A stretch of 64,000 bases of DNA, taken from NCBI RefSeq assembly GCF_000753735.1, contig NZ_JPIN01000008.1, forward strand, positions 124,001-188,000. The letters are read 5' to 3'. The DNA comes from Pseudidiomarina atlantica (GTDB taxonomy: Bacteria; Pseudomonadota; Gammaproteobacteria; Enterobacterales; Alteromonadaceae). The position numbers and the translations under genes are program-made. The notes under the pieces were generated by a model. It had not been told where the DNA came from. It searched no databases and saw nothing but the letters and a program-made list of their open reading frames with translations. Numbering within the stretch: the stretch's first letter is position 1; every line of letters begins with the position of its first letter. This document shows, in pieces, positions 9,609-17,902 of this stretch.

Positions 9609-10808
9609 ATGCAACGTTATCTCGTGTTTATCCTCTTGCTGCTTGGCACCGGCTTCAGTAGTGCTTGCAGTGCCTGGCAAACCGCAGAACCTGCGCCATT
9701 GTTGGTCGAAAAACAATCGTTCACGTTTGAGAATTACACCACTGTGAGCGGTCAAACAATTCCTGAGGTCACCGTGGGCTGGGAGAGCTATGGCGAACTG
9801 AATGAAGCAAAAGATAATGTGATTCTGATCACCCACTTCTTTTCCGGCAACAGTCATGCGGCCGGCAAGTATAGCGCCGACGATCCATTACCAGGGTATT
9901 GGGATAGCATCATCGGTCCGGGCAAAGCCATCGACACCAACAAGTACTTTGTCATCAGCTCCGATACACTGGTCAACGCCTTTCCTCACGATCCGAATGT
10001 GATCACGACTGGACCTGCCAGCATCAATCCAGTGACTGGCAAGCCTTATGGTTTGGATTTCCCAGTGGTAACCATTCGTGATTTCGTCAACGTGCAAGAG
10101 CGCTTGTTGGCGAGCTTAGGTATTCAGCAACTGCATGCCGTGGTAGGCGCTTCAATGGGTTCGCTACAAGCACTGGAATGGGCCGTTGCTTATCCAGATA
10201 AGGTTGAGCGCATGGTGTCAGTGATTGGTGCCGGTGCCATGGATGCCTGGACTATCATGGCATTGGAACATTGGGCGCGGCCGATCCGCAACGACCCGAA
10301 CTGGAACAATGGTGATTATTACGACGACGATGCCCCGCTAACGGGCGTGACTAGCACCTTAGCGATGATCACCCAACAGGCGATGCATCCGATCATCATG
10401 AATATGCGCGCGCCAAAACCTGAGGTCATGCCAGCAGCGATGTTAGAGAGCGTCACCAACAGTTCACCGGTACTTGACTATTTGTTCGCCAATTCCGCAG
10501 TGCGCGCACCACTCGCTGATGCTAATCACTTGCTGTACTTAGTTCGCGCCAACCAGCTGTTTGTGGCCGGTCATGAAGAAAGCCTCGCAAACGGCATGGC
10601 CAAAGTACAAGCAAAAACGCTGTTTTTGCCTGCAAGTAACGACTTGTTGTTGCAACCCTACCTTGCACAACAAGCAGTAGCAGCTTTGCAGGAACAAGGA
10701 CAAGAGCCGCAATACGAAGAGATCGAGGGCGTTTGGGGGCACTTAGATGGGTTGTTTAGTATCGGCAGCAAAGCTGAAACACTGAAAACCTTTATTGAAT
10801 CTGAATAG
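9609..10808 (+). CDS. exported MetX-like (E22-type) alpha/beta-hydrolase, putative esterase
   Basis: Alpha/beta-hydrolase of 399 residues related to homoserine O-acetyltransferase, but with a signal peptide (about residues 1-22, cleaved near SACSA), so it acts outside the cytoplasm. The nucleophile elbow is GASMGS with Ser182. HFFSGNSHAAG supplies the MetX-like oxyanion region and GHLDG near the end the histidine. True MetX enzymes are cytoplasmic, so an esterase role is more likely. The frame opens at 9597, but the GGAG at 9600-9603 is correctly spaced only for the ATG at 9609. It closes the GntP/ligase operon and may release the acid that those proteins import and activate. Confidence 0.82.
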   Translation: MQRYLVFILLLLGTGFSSACSAWQTAEPAPLLVEKQSFTFENYTTVSGQTIPEVTVGWESYGELNEAKDNVILITHFFSGNSHAAGKYSADDPLPGYWDSIIGPGKAIDTNKYFVISSDTLVNAFPHDPNVITTGPASINPVTGKPYGLDFPVVTIRDFVNVQERLLASLGIQQLHAVVGASMGSLQALEWAVAYPDKVERMVSVIGAGAMDAWTIMALEHWARPIRNDPNWNNGDYYDDDAPLTGVTSTLAMITQQAMHPIIMNMRAPKPEVMPAAMLESVTNSSPVLDYLFANSAVRAPLADANHLLYLVRANQLFVAGHEESLANGMAKVQAKTLFLPASNDLLLQPYLAQQAVAALQEQGQEPQYEEIEGVWGHLDGLFSIGSKAETLKTFIESE

Positions 10809-10822
10809 CCTGTGAAGTAAAG

Positions 10823-10850
10823 AAAACCGAGGCGAAAGCCTCGGTTTTTT
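10823..10850. terminator. intrinsic terminator between converging genes
   Basis: An 11-base stem, AAAACCGAGGC at 10823-10833 with GCCTCGGTTTT at 10838-10848, closes a GAAA tetraloop and runs into T residues. The A-run on the other side lets it work in both directions. It ends the GntP-ligase-esterase operon. Confidence 0.9.
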
Positions 10851-10852
10851 AT

Positions 10853-12628
10853 TTAATTACTGCCCAAAATGCCTTTCAGCCGGTCTTTCACTTTATCTTC
10901 CAACTGGTCTTGTAACTGCGCTTCTAATAGCTTTTGTAGCCGCACTTGACGATTCTCGGCATCACCAAGCAAGCTGGTTAATTCACCCAATTCATCTTGG
11001 TACTCGTTGACGAATCCGTCTGATTGCGAGCTCAAGCGCTGCCGTAATTCGCCCAGCTCACCTTCAGCAGCATCAAGCGCCGCGTTTTTCAGAGCTCGCC
11101 CAAGTTGTCGGTCTAAATCGGAACGCAGCGAAAAGTCGGGCTCAAACAATGCGCCTTTAATATCGGCATTAATATCGAGTCGTTGCAGCGTTTCCAGCGC
11201 TTCTGCGATCACCTGCGCCCATTGATTCTCGGCGTTCGCTTCGATCGCCATATCTGCTAAGCGTAAAATCGCGGTGCCGTCGAACTGGCTATCTCGTAAT
11301 GCCACATTGCCTTCACTATCGAGTAACGCAGATACCAATGTCGCCGCTAGTTCGCTACGTTCACTCAGCGCGGTTTGTGCCAGATTCACGCCTTGCACTA
11401 GCCATTGCTGGCGCGCATCGATGCCCGATGCAGTAAGCGCTAACTCACCATTCAACTGCAATACGTTCCATAATTCGTTATTTTCACCACGCGCACGAAA
11501 CGTAGTCGGTTGGCCTAGCTGTTCATGTTGATGGGTGATGTTTTCCCAGTTCACATCCAGCACAGTTGGCCCGATGGCAAATTCAGTGCGAGCTTGTTTG
11601 ATCAAGAAGTCAGGTGGTGCATCGGCATCGGTAAAGGAGAACCAAATACCTTCACCACGTGGCGGTTTGACGACAGTTTCATCAGCCGAACGCTGCAACA
11701 TTGGCGCCAGCTGATTGTAAGCGAGTAGCATATAATCCGCCCAGCGTTGCGCTTGCTCACCAAACAGCACCGAAGTGATTTCGCTCAAGCCTTGGCTGTT
11801 CAGCTGCATCAGTTCGCCAACACGATCCAAATCTTGTTGCGGCGCAGTTTTGACGTTTTCCATTTGTACTTTCAAATCGTCAACCGCGGTACCCACCACT
11901 TGTTTGAACTCTTCTAGAGCCTCTTGGTCAGCGCGAAACTGTTCTTTCAAACGTTCAAATTGCTCGCGCCGCTCGGCTAACTGTTGCGGGGTACTGACAT
12001 CACCTTCGCCCAACGCTTTTATTTGTTGCTCATACTCGGCAAGTGCCTCTTTAGATGGCAGCTTGGACAACACATCCTCGACCCGTTGCTTTTGCGTGGT
12101 AAAACTCTCACGAGCAGATGCAATTGCAGCAGGAGTGCGTAGGTCGACACGCTCCATGACCTCGTCTAACGAAGGCATTGCGAGTTGTAGCTGCTCCATA
12201 CCCGCACCAAAATAGCCTTCTAACTGTGACTTGTCAGGGACTTGATAGACTTCACCGGCGCTGTCGCGCTGGGTATGCACACGAATGCCAGTACTGACCA
12301 CATCTTCAAAGTGCAGACGCCCAAGGATGAGCTGTTCCCAATTGACCACGCCCGTTGCTTCGCCGACAGCCACACGGTTGTATTCAGGTTGCGCAGGGTC
12401 CGTTACTTGAATATCGGTAATTTTAACGGTGAGTGGCACCCATTCGTGCTCAACTGAGCCAATATTTACCTCGGCACCATTTAATGTTCCTAAGCTGCGC
12501 TCCAACGACCATTTCAAGATCGTATCGAGTAACAACCAAGAAAACGCAGCAATAAGCGCGACGATTACGATGAACGCAACCAGCCCAGGCCAACGAAAAG
12601 CACTACGACGGACAGTATGCTGTTCCAT
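10853..12628 (-). CDS. TIGR03545-family envelope protein with AsmA-like N-terminus
   Basis: Protein of 591 residues with one N-terminal membrane segment (about 14-36) and a large, probably periplasmic, remainder. The region after the anchor (ALNGAEVNIGSV-like LGTLNGAEVNIGSVEHEW, then ITDIQVTDP) reads like the start of AsmA-type lipid-transfer proteins. Residues of about 180-300 are strongly coiled-coil, and the C-terminus is rich in charged heptads. It matches the family annotated as TIGR03545, which usually forms a two-gene unit with a TIGR03546 protein. That partner lies immediately upstream, separated by one base. Function is unknown; a role in envelope lipid handling is my inference. Confidence 0.78.
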   Translation of the reverse strand: MEQHTVRRSAFRWPGLVAFIVIVALIAAFSWLLLDTILKWSLERSLGTLNGAEVNIGSVEHEWVPLTVKITDIQVTDPAQPEYNRVAVGEATGVVNWEQLILGRLHFEDVVSTGIRVHTQRDSAGEVYQVPDKSQLEGYFGAGMEQLQLAMPSLDEVMERVDLRTPAAIASARESFTTQKQRVEDVLSKLPSKEALAEYEQQIKALGEGDVSTPQQLAERREQFERLKEQFRADQEALEEFKQVVGTAVDDLKVQMENVKTAPQQDLDRVGELMQLNSQGLSEITSVLFGEQAQRWADYMLLAYNQLAPMLQRSADETVVKPPRGEGIWFSFTDADAPPDFLIKQARTEFAIGPTVLDVNWENITHQHEQLGQPTTFRARGENNELWNVLQLNGELALTASGIDARQQWLVQGVNLAQTALSERSELAATLVSALLDSEGNVALRDSQFDGTAILRLADMAIEANAENQWAQVIAEALETLQRLDINADIKGALFEPDFSLRSDLDRQLGRALKNAALDAAEGELGELRQRLSSQSDGFVNEYQDELGELTSLLGDAENRQVRLQKLLEAQLQDQLEDKVKDRLKGILGSN

Positions 12629-12629
12629 A

Positions 12630-13139
12630 TTATGAACCTCTTAATTCCGTATAAATTGCCCAAAAGCGATTAGCCTTCATTGCTTGTACGATGCGTAGGC
12701 GATTGAACCAAGCTTGGATGCGTTTGCGATACTGACTGACGATCCAGAAACTCACCAACGCTAAAACGGGAGCGAAAGCGATACTCAACACCAAACTGCC
12801 GAGCGTGATCGTGTGATGGAACTGCACCACGCGCCAAAATGCCGATTCGTACATGCTTTGCCACACCGGCTGCCAGCTTTCGGCAGACAAAATGGCAAAA
12901 CCAACGCTGTGGAATACTGGGTCCAGTAAGTAAGCAATTCCTGAACAGATGACAAAGCTCAACATAAAGCCCGACAAGTTCACGCGGAACAATAATGCGA
13001 TGAGCAAAATCAGCAGGTTATGCACACGCCAGAGCGGCGTAAAACCCATGATCATACCTAACACAAAGGCGATAGCGAGCGCCCAAGCACCTGATTCCGA
13101 ATTCAACGCTCGCAGCAAACGAGCCAACAACGTGAGCAT
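12630..13139 (-). CDS. TIGR03546-family small membrane protein
   Basis: Integral membrane protein of 169 residues with about three hydrophobic segments. It starts MLTLLARLLRALNSESGAW, followed by FVLGMIMGFTPLWRVHN, which resembles DUF2062/TIGR03546 proteins. The frame is open to 13175, but AAGGAG is seven bases before the ATG at 13139, which fixes the start. It is the promoter-proximal gene of a two-gene operon with the TIGR03545 protein (one base between them). No enzymatic motif is visible. The pair is restricted to bacteria with outer membranes and its role is undescribed. Confidence 0.8.
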   Translation of the reverse strand: MLTLLARLLRALNSESGAWALAIAFVLGMIMGFTPLWRVHNLLILLIALLFRVNLSGFMLSFVICSGIAYLLDPVFHSVGFAILSAESWQPVWQSMYESAFWRVVQFHHTITLGSLVLSIAFAPVLALVSFWIVSQYRKRIQAWFNRLRIVQAMKANRFWAIYTELRGS

Positions 13140-13287
13140 CCTCATTCTCCTTGCCCTATGTTTTGTTAAAAGCATAGCGTAATGCGCTAGATCTGCTACC
13201 CTTTTTTGGTAAAGCTAAACGAAAATTTTGCTTGTGTTTTCGTAAATTTAGCCGTAAATATGCGCGCAAATTTCTTTTGGAGTTCTC

Positions 13288-14754
13288 ATGCAAAACGCTG
13301 CTCTCGTCATCCTTGATGACATCACGGATTGGCAACCCTATTACCCAAGCCAAGCCACTGTCACTGCTAGTGAATACTTACTGCAGCAAAACAGTAATAC
13401 CCGCGCACAAATTCTTAATCTGTGTGGCGACCTCAGCTATCTATCTACCGGCTACTATGTCAGTTTGCTCGCCGAGGCACGTGGTCAACGAGTGATGCCA
13501 TCGGTCACCACCATTAACGACTTAGCGAATTTCTCGCACTACCAGTTGTTATTGCCGGCGAATACCGACAAACAAATCAATAAATACCTTGGTCAACAAG
13601 GTCAACAAGAACCTCATCGCGTATTGATTTGTTTCGGCCAAAGCGAACATCCGCAACTAAGCGGCTTTGCACGACAGATTTTTGATCGTTATCCATGCCC
13701 TATTTTATGGGTCGAGTTTAGCTATCAAGGCCGCTGGTTTATTCAACGGCTTTACGCTGGGCAGTTAACGGAACTGAATGACGCTCAGCAAACACTGTTT
13801 GGCGAAGCCCTCGATAGCTTCAGTAAGCGTGTGTGGCGCAAGGCGCGGTCACCGAAAGAGTACCGCTATGACTTGGCGATTTTGCATGATCCTAACGAGC
13901 CGATTCCAACCAGCGATAAAAAAGCGCTGCAACGGTTTATTAAAGCTGCTCGCGACGCCGATATCGACGCCGAACTCATTACCGCAGACGACTACAATCG
14001 CTTGTTGGAATACGATGCATTGTTCATTCGTGAGACAACACGGATCAACCATTACACCTATCACTTCGCGAAAAAAGCCGAAGCCAATGGCATGGTAGTG
14101 ATTGATGCGCCACACTCGATTTTACAATGTGCCAACAAGGTGTTTTTGAAAGAGTTGCTCGATAAGCACAAGATACCGACGCCGCGCACGGAACTCCTGT
14201 TGAGCCAACAGGACATTGATTTTGAAGCAATTGGCGAGCGCATGGGCTACCCAGTAGTGTTGAAGATTCCTGACGGGTCGTTTTCTATCGGCGTCGAAAA
14301 AGCGGAGACTATCGACGAACTTCAGGCGATCGCCGCCGAACTTTTCAAAAAATCGACGATTTTATTAGCGCAGGAATTTGTCCGTACCGATTTTGATTGG
14401 CGTATTGGCGTGCTGAATAACCGGCCGATTTACGCCTGTAAATATTTGATGGCACGTAACCATTGGCAGATCTATAACCACGCTAGCGCTAGTAGTCGCG
14501 GCAAGTCAGGTGGTTTTGAGACCGTCGGCGTACATCAGGTGCCAAAAGAAGTAGTGAAAACCGCTTTGCAAGCGACACGGTTAATCGGCGACGGTCTTTA
14601 TGGTGTCGACATGAAGGTAACGCACAAAGGCCCGGTGATCATTGAAATCAATGACAACCCGTCGATTGACTCGGGCGTTGAAGATTTGCTGCTGGGCGAT
14701 GAGCTTTATCACATCATCATGCGCGACTTTGCCCGCCGACTGGACGAAAAATAA
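13288..14754 (+). CDS. RimK-like ATP-grasp ligase with N-terminal RimK-associated domain
   Basis: Cytoplasmic ATP-dependent carboxylate-amine ligase of 488 residues. The first 200 or so residues form the extra domain seen in two-domain RimK-family proteins. An ATP-grasp fold follows, with GYPVVLKIPDGSFSIGV, DWRIGVLNNRP and the metal-binding VIIEINDNPSID near the end. The start has GGAG six bases before the ATG. It overlaps the next gene, a GNAT acetyltransferase, by one base (TAATG), so the two are translated together. RimK itself adds glutamate to ribosomal protein S6. Substrates of this longer type are not established, so no gene symbol is given. Confidence 0.85.
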   Translation: MQNAALVILDDITDWQPYYPSQATVTASEYLLQQNSNTRAQILNLCGDLSYLSTGYYVSLLAEARGQRVMPSVTTINDLANFSHYQLLLPANTDKQINKYLGQQGQQEPHRVLICFGQSEHPQLSGFARQIFDRYPCPILWVEFSYQGRWFIQRLYAGQLTELNDAQQTLFGEALDSFSKRVWRKARSPKEYRYDLAILHDPNEPIPTSDKKALQRFIKAARDADIDAELITADDYNRLLEYDALFIRETTRINHYTYHFAKKAEANGMVVIDAPHSILQCANKVFLKELLDKHKIPTPRTELLLSQQDIDFEAIGERMGYPVVLKIPDGSFSIGVEKAETIDELQAIAAELFKKSTILLAQEFVRTDFDWRIGVLNNRPIYACKYLMARNHWQIYNHASASSRGKSGGFETVGVHQVPKEVVKTALQATRLIGDGLYGVDMKVTHKGPVIIEINDNPSIDSGVEDLLLGDELYHIIMRDFARRLDEK

Positions 14755-15203
14755 TGGCACTGAAAGTGCAGCGTGCGACTGAACACGATCTCAATGAACT
14801 GGTCGCACTTGAGGCTGCAACGTTCGATTACAGCCAGATGGGGCGCCGCAGCTTTCAACGCTTGTTGAAAGCCCATAGCGCCCATGTGTTCGTCTGTAGA
14901 GAGCAAGGGCAACTGCTTGGCTACAGTCTGTTGTTAACACGCAGCAATAGTAAGATTTGGCGGTTGTACTCGATTGCAGTTGCTGCTGCTGCGCGTGGTA
15001 AAGGCGTCGGTAAGCTACTACTTGAACACGCCATTCAACAGGCCACCGAACAGCAGGCAAGAGCCCTATCGCTAGAAGTCAAAACCGATAATAAAGCGGC
15101 GATCGAGCTTTATCGCCGCTATGACTTTGAAGTGGTTGATGTGTTGCCAGAGTACTATCCAGACGGTATCGATGGCTATCGGATGCGGCTCAGCTTGCGC
15201 TAG
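14754..15203 (+). CDS. GNAT-family N-acetyltransferase
   Basis: Acetyl-CoA-dependent N-acetyltransferase of 149 residues with the single GNAT fold. The acetyl-CoA loop is visible as AVAAAARGKGVGKLLLEHAI, followed by LSLEVKTDNKAAIELYRRYDF. It looks like a RimI-type protein acetyltransferase but the substrate is unknown. Its ATG overlaps the stop of the RimK-like ligase, so the two probably modify the same peptide or protein. It converges on the cysteine synthase gene, and the last 14 bases overlap. Confidence 0.85.
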   Translation: MALKVQRATEHDLNELVALEAATFDYSQMGRRSFQRLLKAHSAHVFVCREQGQLLGYSLLLTRSNSKIWRLYSIAVAAAARGKGVGKLLLEHAIQQATEQQARALSLEVKTDNKAAIELYRRYDFEVVDVLPEYYPDGIDGYRMRLSLR

Positions 15204-16239
15204 CTGCATACCAAACCCGGTCACCCTGATCTCGATAACGCGCCAGCAATTCTTGAATCGGTTCGGGTTCAACGTTGATTCCGCGCTCACGCAAGTAAGT
15301 CTCGCTATAGAGCTTGCTCGCCGAGCGCTCACCCAGATCACAAGCGAAGGTCACGATGGTTTTACCCGGTCCATGCAGTAGCGCCGCTTGTAACGCACCG
15401 GCAAGATTCAAGCTTGAGCTACTGCCCAGCACGATGCCCTCTTGATCACGCACAAACCGCGACAAGCTGACGAGATCTTGATCAGGTAGATTAACTGCCG
15501 CATCAATTTTCGCTTGTTTAAAGTTCTCAACCAAACGCATGATACCGATGCCTTCGGTAAATGAACTGCCTTTACTCACGTACTCACCCTGCTTGAGGTA
15601 GCTGTAGATACCTGACCCATCTGGATCGGCCAACCAGACTTGGACGTTTTCATTGCGCTCTTTGAGGTACATGGAGTTACCTGCGATAGTGCCGCCAGTA
15701 CCCGCAACGGATACTAAGATATCGATGGCACCCTCGGTTTGCTGCCAAATCTCAGGGCCGGTGCCAAGGTAGTGCGCACGTGCATTGCTGGTGTTCTCGA
15801 ATTGGTTCGCCCACCAGCAGTCATCGCGTTGCTCGGCAATACGCCGCGCCGTGTGGTAAAAGTGATTGTCATTTTTAAACGGCACCGGGTCGACGGTTTT
15901 CAGCTCCGCACCGTGCAATCGAATCATGCGCTCTTTTTCCGGAGTTTGATCGTTTGGCATCACCGCCAGCATCTTCAGGCCCAGTGCCCGCGCAACCACC
16001 GCCAGGCCAATTCCGGTATTTCCTGCAGTGCCCTCGACCACCGTCATTCCAGGCTGTAACTCGCCGCTCGCTAAGGCGTCTTGGATCATTTGATAGGCCG
16101 CGCGATCTTTAATTGAACCACCGGGGTTTTGTGACTCTAACTTCAGCCAGATATCACAGCCGGTAAGCTCTGATAATGAGCGCACGCGGATCATATCCGT
16201 TTGCCCAATCAAATCTGTGGAACGCTGCGCTACTCGCAT
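15190..16239 (-). CDS. cysteine synthase (PLP-dependent beta-substituting enzyme)
   Basis: Cytoplasmic fold-type II PLP enzyme of 349 residues that makes cysteine from O-acetylserine and sulfide. Lys44 in NPGGSIKDRAAYQ binds PLP. The substrate loop is EGTAGNTGIGLA and the phosphate-binding loop is VAGTGGTIAG. It is somewhat longer than E. coli CysK (323) and has its own C-terminal extension, so it may be a CysK paralogue; a cystathionine beta-synthase-like role is less likely. AAGGAG six bases before the ATG sets the start. The RcsF-like gene lies 14 bases upstream on the same strand. Confidence 0.85.
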   Translation of the reverse strand: MRVAQRSTDLIGQTDMIRVRSLSELTGCDIWLKLESQNPGGSIKDRAAYQMIQDALASGELQPGMTVVEGTAGNTGIGLAVVARALGLKMLAVMPNDQTPEKERMIRLHGAELKTVDPVPFKNDNHFYHTARRIAEQRDDCWWANQFENTSNARAHYLGTGPEIWQQTEGAIDILVSVAGTGGTIAGNSMYLKERNENVQVWLADPDGSGIYSYLKQGEYVSKGSSFTEGIGIMRLVENFKQAKIDAAVNLPDQDLVSLSRFVRDQEGIVLGSSSSLNLAGALQAALLHGPGKTIVTFACDLGERSASKLYSETYLRERGINVEPEPIQELLARYRDQGDRVWYAASAS

Positions 16240-16253
16240 GCTGTACTCCTTAC

Positions 16254-16634
16254 TTAGTTGTCATTGACCTGCTGATAAGCTGCGCCCGTGCACAACCATC
16301 GTTCATCGCACCCAGCGCCAGCGGTTTGCTCGCAACCTTGCAACACCACAGTGTCGGCTTGGCGTTCGGCGGCAGCAAGTTTGAGCTGCAGTAATGCGGC
16401 ATTATGTGACGCCGGACCACCGCTTAATTGGCTGCTGCACGACTCCCCAACCACTTCACCAACCGCGTTATAGCGCACATCGGTTCGCGTCAGTTCATAC
16501 GGTTTTACGAAGCGAACTTGATCAGCTTGCGCTAGTTGTTCGGCACTGAAGCCCGCGGGAACACTTGTACAACCGCTGAGCAGAGCAGTGCATCCAAACA
16601 GCGCTGAGAGTATGCTTGTCTTCAATTTATTCAT
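16254..16634 (-). CDS. RcsF-like outer-membrane lipoprotein
   Basis: Lipoprotein of 126 residues. The lipobox LLSGC lies at about residue 22, with a short mature domain containing VGEVVGESCSS and VLQGCEQTAGAGCDERWLC. The order and spacing of these four cysteines and the GEVxGxSC motif match E. coli RcsF, whose two disulfides hold its folded domain. RcsF is the envelope-stress sensor that signals to the Rcs phosphorelay. The frame opens four residues earlier, but GAGG is correctly spaced only for the ATG at 16634. No IgaA, RcsC, RcsD or RcsB gene is in the window. It is probably cotranscribed with the downstream cysteine synthase. Confidence 0.75.
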   Translation of the reverse strand: MNKLKTSILSALFGCTALLSGCTSVPAGFSAEQLAQADQVRFVKPYELTRTDVRYNAVGEVVGESCSSQLSGGPASHNAALLQLKLAAAERQADTVVLQGCEQTAGAGCDERWLCTGAAYQQVNDN

Positions 16635-16780
16635 CTGTTGCCTCATACCTGAGTGTCAGAAAAGCTGACGTGTATCGCAAGCTAAAGTTTAGAACGAATC
16701 GAACTAAGCTAGTAGTACCCTGCGGCAGTCGGCGAAATTCTCTAGTTTAGCTACACTTATGAGAAAAAAGGAGCCGATGT

Positions 16781-17902
16781 ATGCGATCACAAGCCTATGT
16801 TGAGAATTTACTGAGTGAAGCCGATGTTATCATCAATGGTGCACGGCCGTGGGATATTCAAGTACATGATGCGCAACTCTACGCGCAGACTCTGGCGCGC
16901 GGTAATCTAGGTTTGGGCGAAGCCTACATGCGTGGCTGGTGGGATTGTGAACAGCTGGATGAATTCTTCCACCGCGTGCTCCGCGCTAATCTCGGTGCGC
17001 ACATTCAACCCGCGCGATTTTTCTGGCATCACCTGAAAGCACGACTGCTGAACTTGCAAGCAGGCAAACGCGCTTGGCAAGTTGGCCAGCATCACTACGA
17101 CAAGGGCAATGACCTGTATCAAGCCATGCTCGATGAGCGCATGGTCTACACCTGCGGCTATTGGCAGCAGGCTGATAATCTGGCGGATGCCCAACGCGAT
17201 AAACTCGAGCTGATTTGCCGCAAATTACAGTTGCAACCGGGTATGCGTGTACTTGATATCGGCTGCGGCTGGGGCAGCTTTATGAAATATGCAGCGGAGA
17301 ATTACGGTGTGCGCTGCGTTGGCGTAACGGTCTCCGAGGCACAAGTCGAACTCGGTAAGCGTCTGTGCGAAGGTCTTCCCGTTGAATTCCGTTTACAAGA
17401 TTATCGTGCGCTCAATGAGCCCTTCGATGCAGTTGTCAGTATCGGCATGTTCGAACATGTTGGGCAGAAGAATTACCGCACCTTCATGCGAGTGGTGGAA
17501 CGCTGTTTGCAACGTGATGGCTTGTTTTTATTACACACCATTGGCCGTAATCGAGATGTCCGCGGCACCGACCCATGGATCAACAAATACATCTTCCCAA
17601 ATGGCGAGCTACCCTGCTTAGCACACATCGACCGTGCGTCTCGTGATTTATTCTGTGCTGAAGATGTGCATAATTTTGGTGCTGATTATGATACGACTTT
17701 ACTGGCGTGGTGGCAGAACTTTGAGCGCAATTGGCCACAACTTAAAACCAGTTATGACGAAACTTTTTATCGGATGTGGCGTTACTATTTGCTGTCCTGT
17801 GCCGGTGCTTTTCGGGCCCGTGACTTGCAACTGTGGCAGTGGGTCTTTAGCAAGCCAGGGTTGAGCGGCGGTTACCACCGCCCCACCCTAGCGCATCACT
17901 AA
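16781..17902 (+). CDS. cfa: cyclopropane-fatty-acyl-phospholipid synthase
   Basis: Peripheral-membrane SAM-dependent methyltransferase of 373 residues that adds a methylene bridge to cis double bonds of membrane phospholipids. The SAM-binding motif VLDIGCGWGSF is at 158-167. HYDKGNDLYQAMLD, MVYTCGYW and MFEHVGQKNY are Cfa signatures. It is close to the E. coli length of 382. AGGAG precedes the ATG. It converges with the AI-2E-type transporter gene, and the two stop codons overlap by four bases. It probably belongs to stationary-phase or acid and osmotic stress adaptation. Confidence 0.95.
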   Translation: MRSQAYVENLLSEADVIINGARPWDIQVHDAQLYAQTLARGNLGLGEAYMRGWWDCEQLDEFFHRVLRANLGAHIQPARFFWHHLKARLLNLQAGKRAWQVGQHHYDKGNDLYQAMLDERMVYTCGYWQQADNLADAQRDKLELICRKLQLQPGMRVLDIGCGWGSFMKYAAENYGVRCVGVTVSEAQVELGKRLCEGLPVEFRLQDYRALNEPFDAVVSIGMFEHVGQKNYRTFMRVVERCLQRDGLFLLHTIGRNRDVRGTDPWINKYIFPNGELPCLAHIDRASRDLFCAEDVHNFGADYDTTLLAWWQNFERNWPQLKTSYDETFYRMWRYYLLSCAGAFRARDLQLWQWVFSKPGLSGGYHRPTLAHH

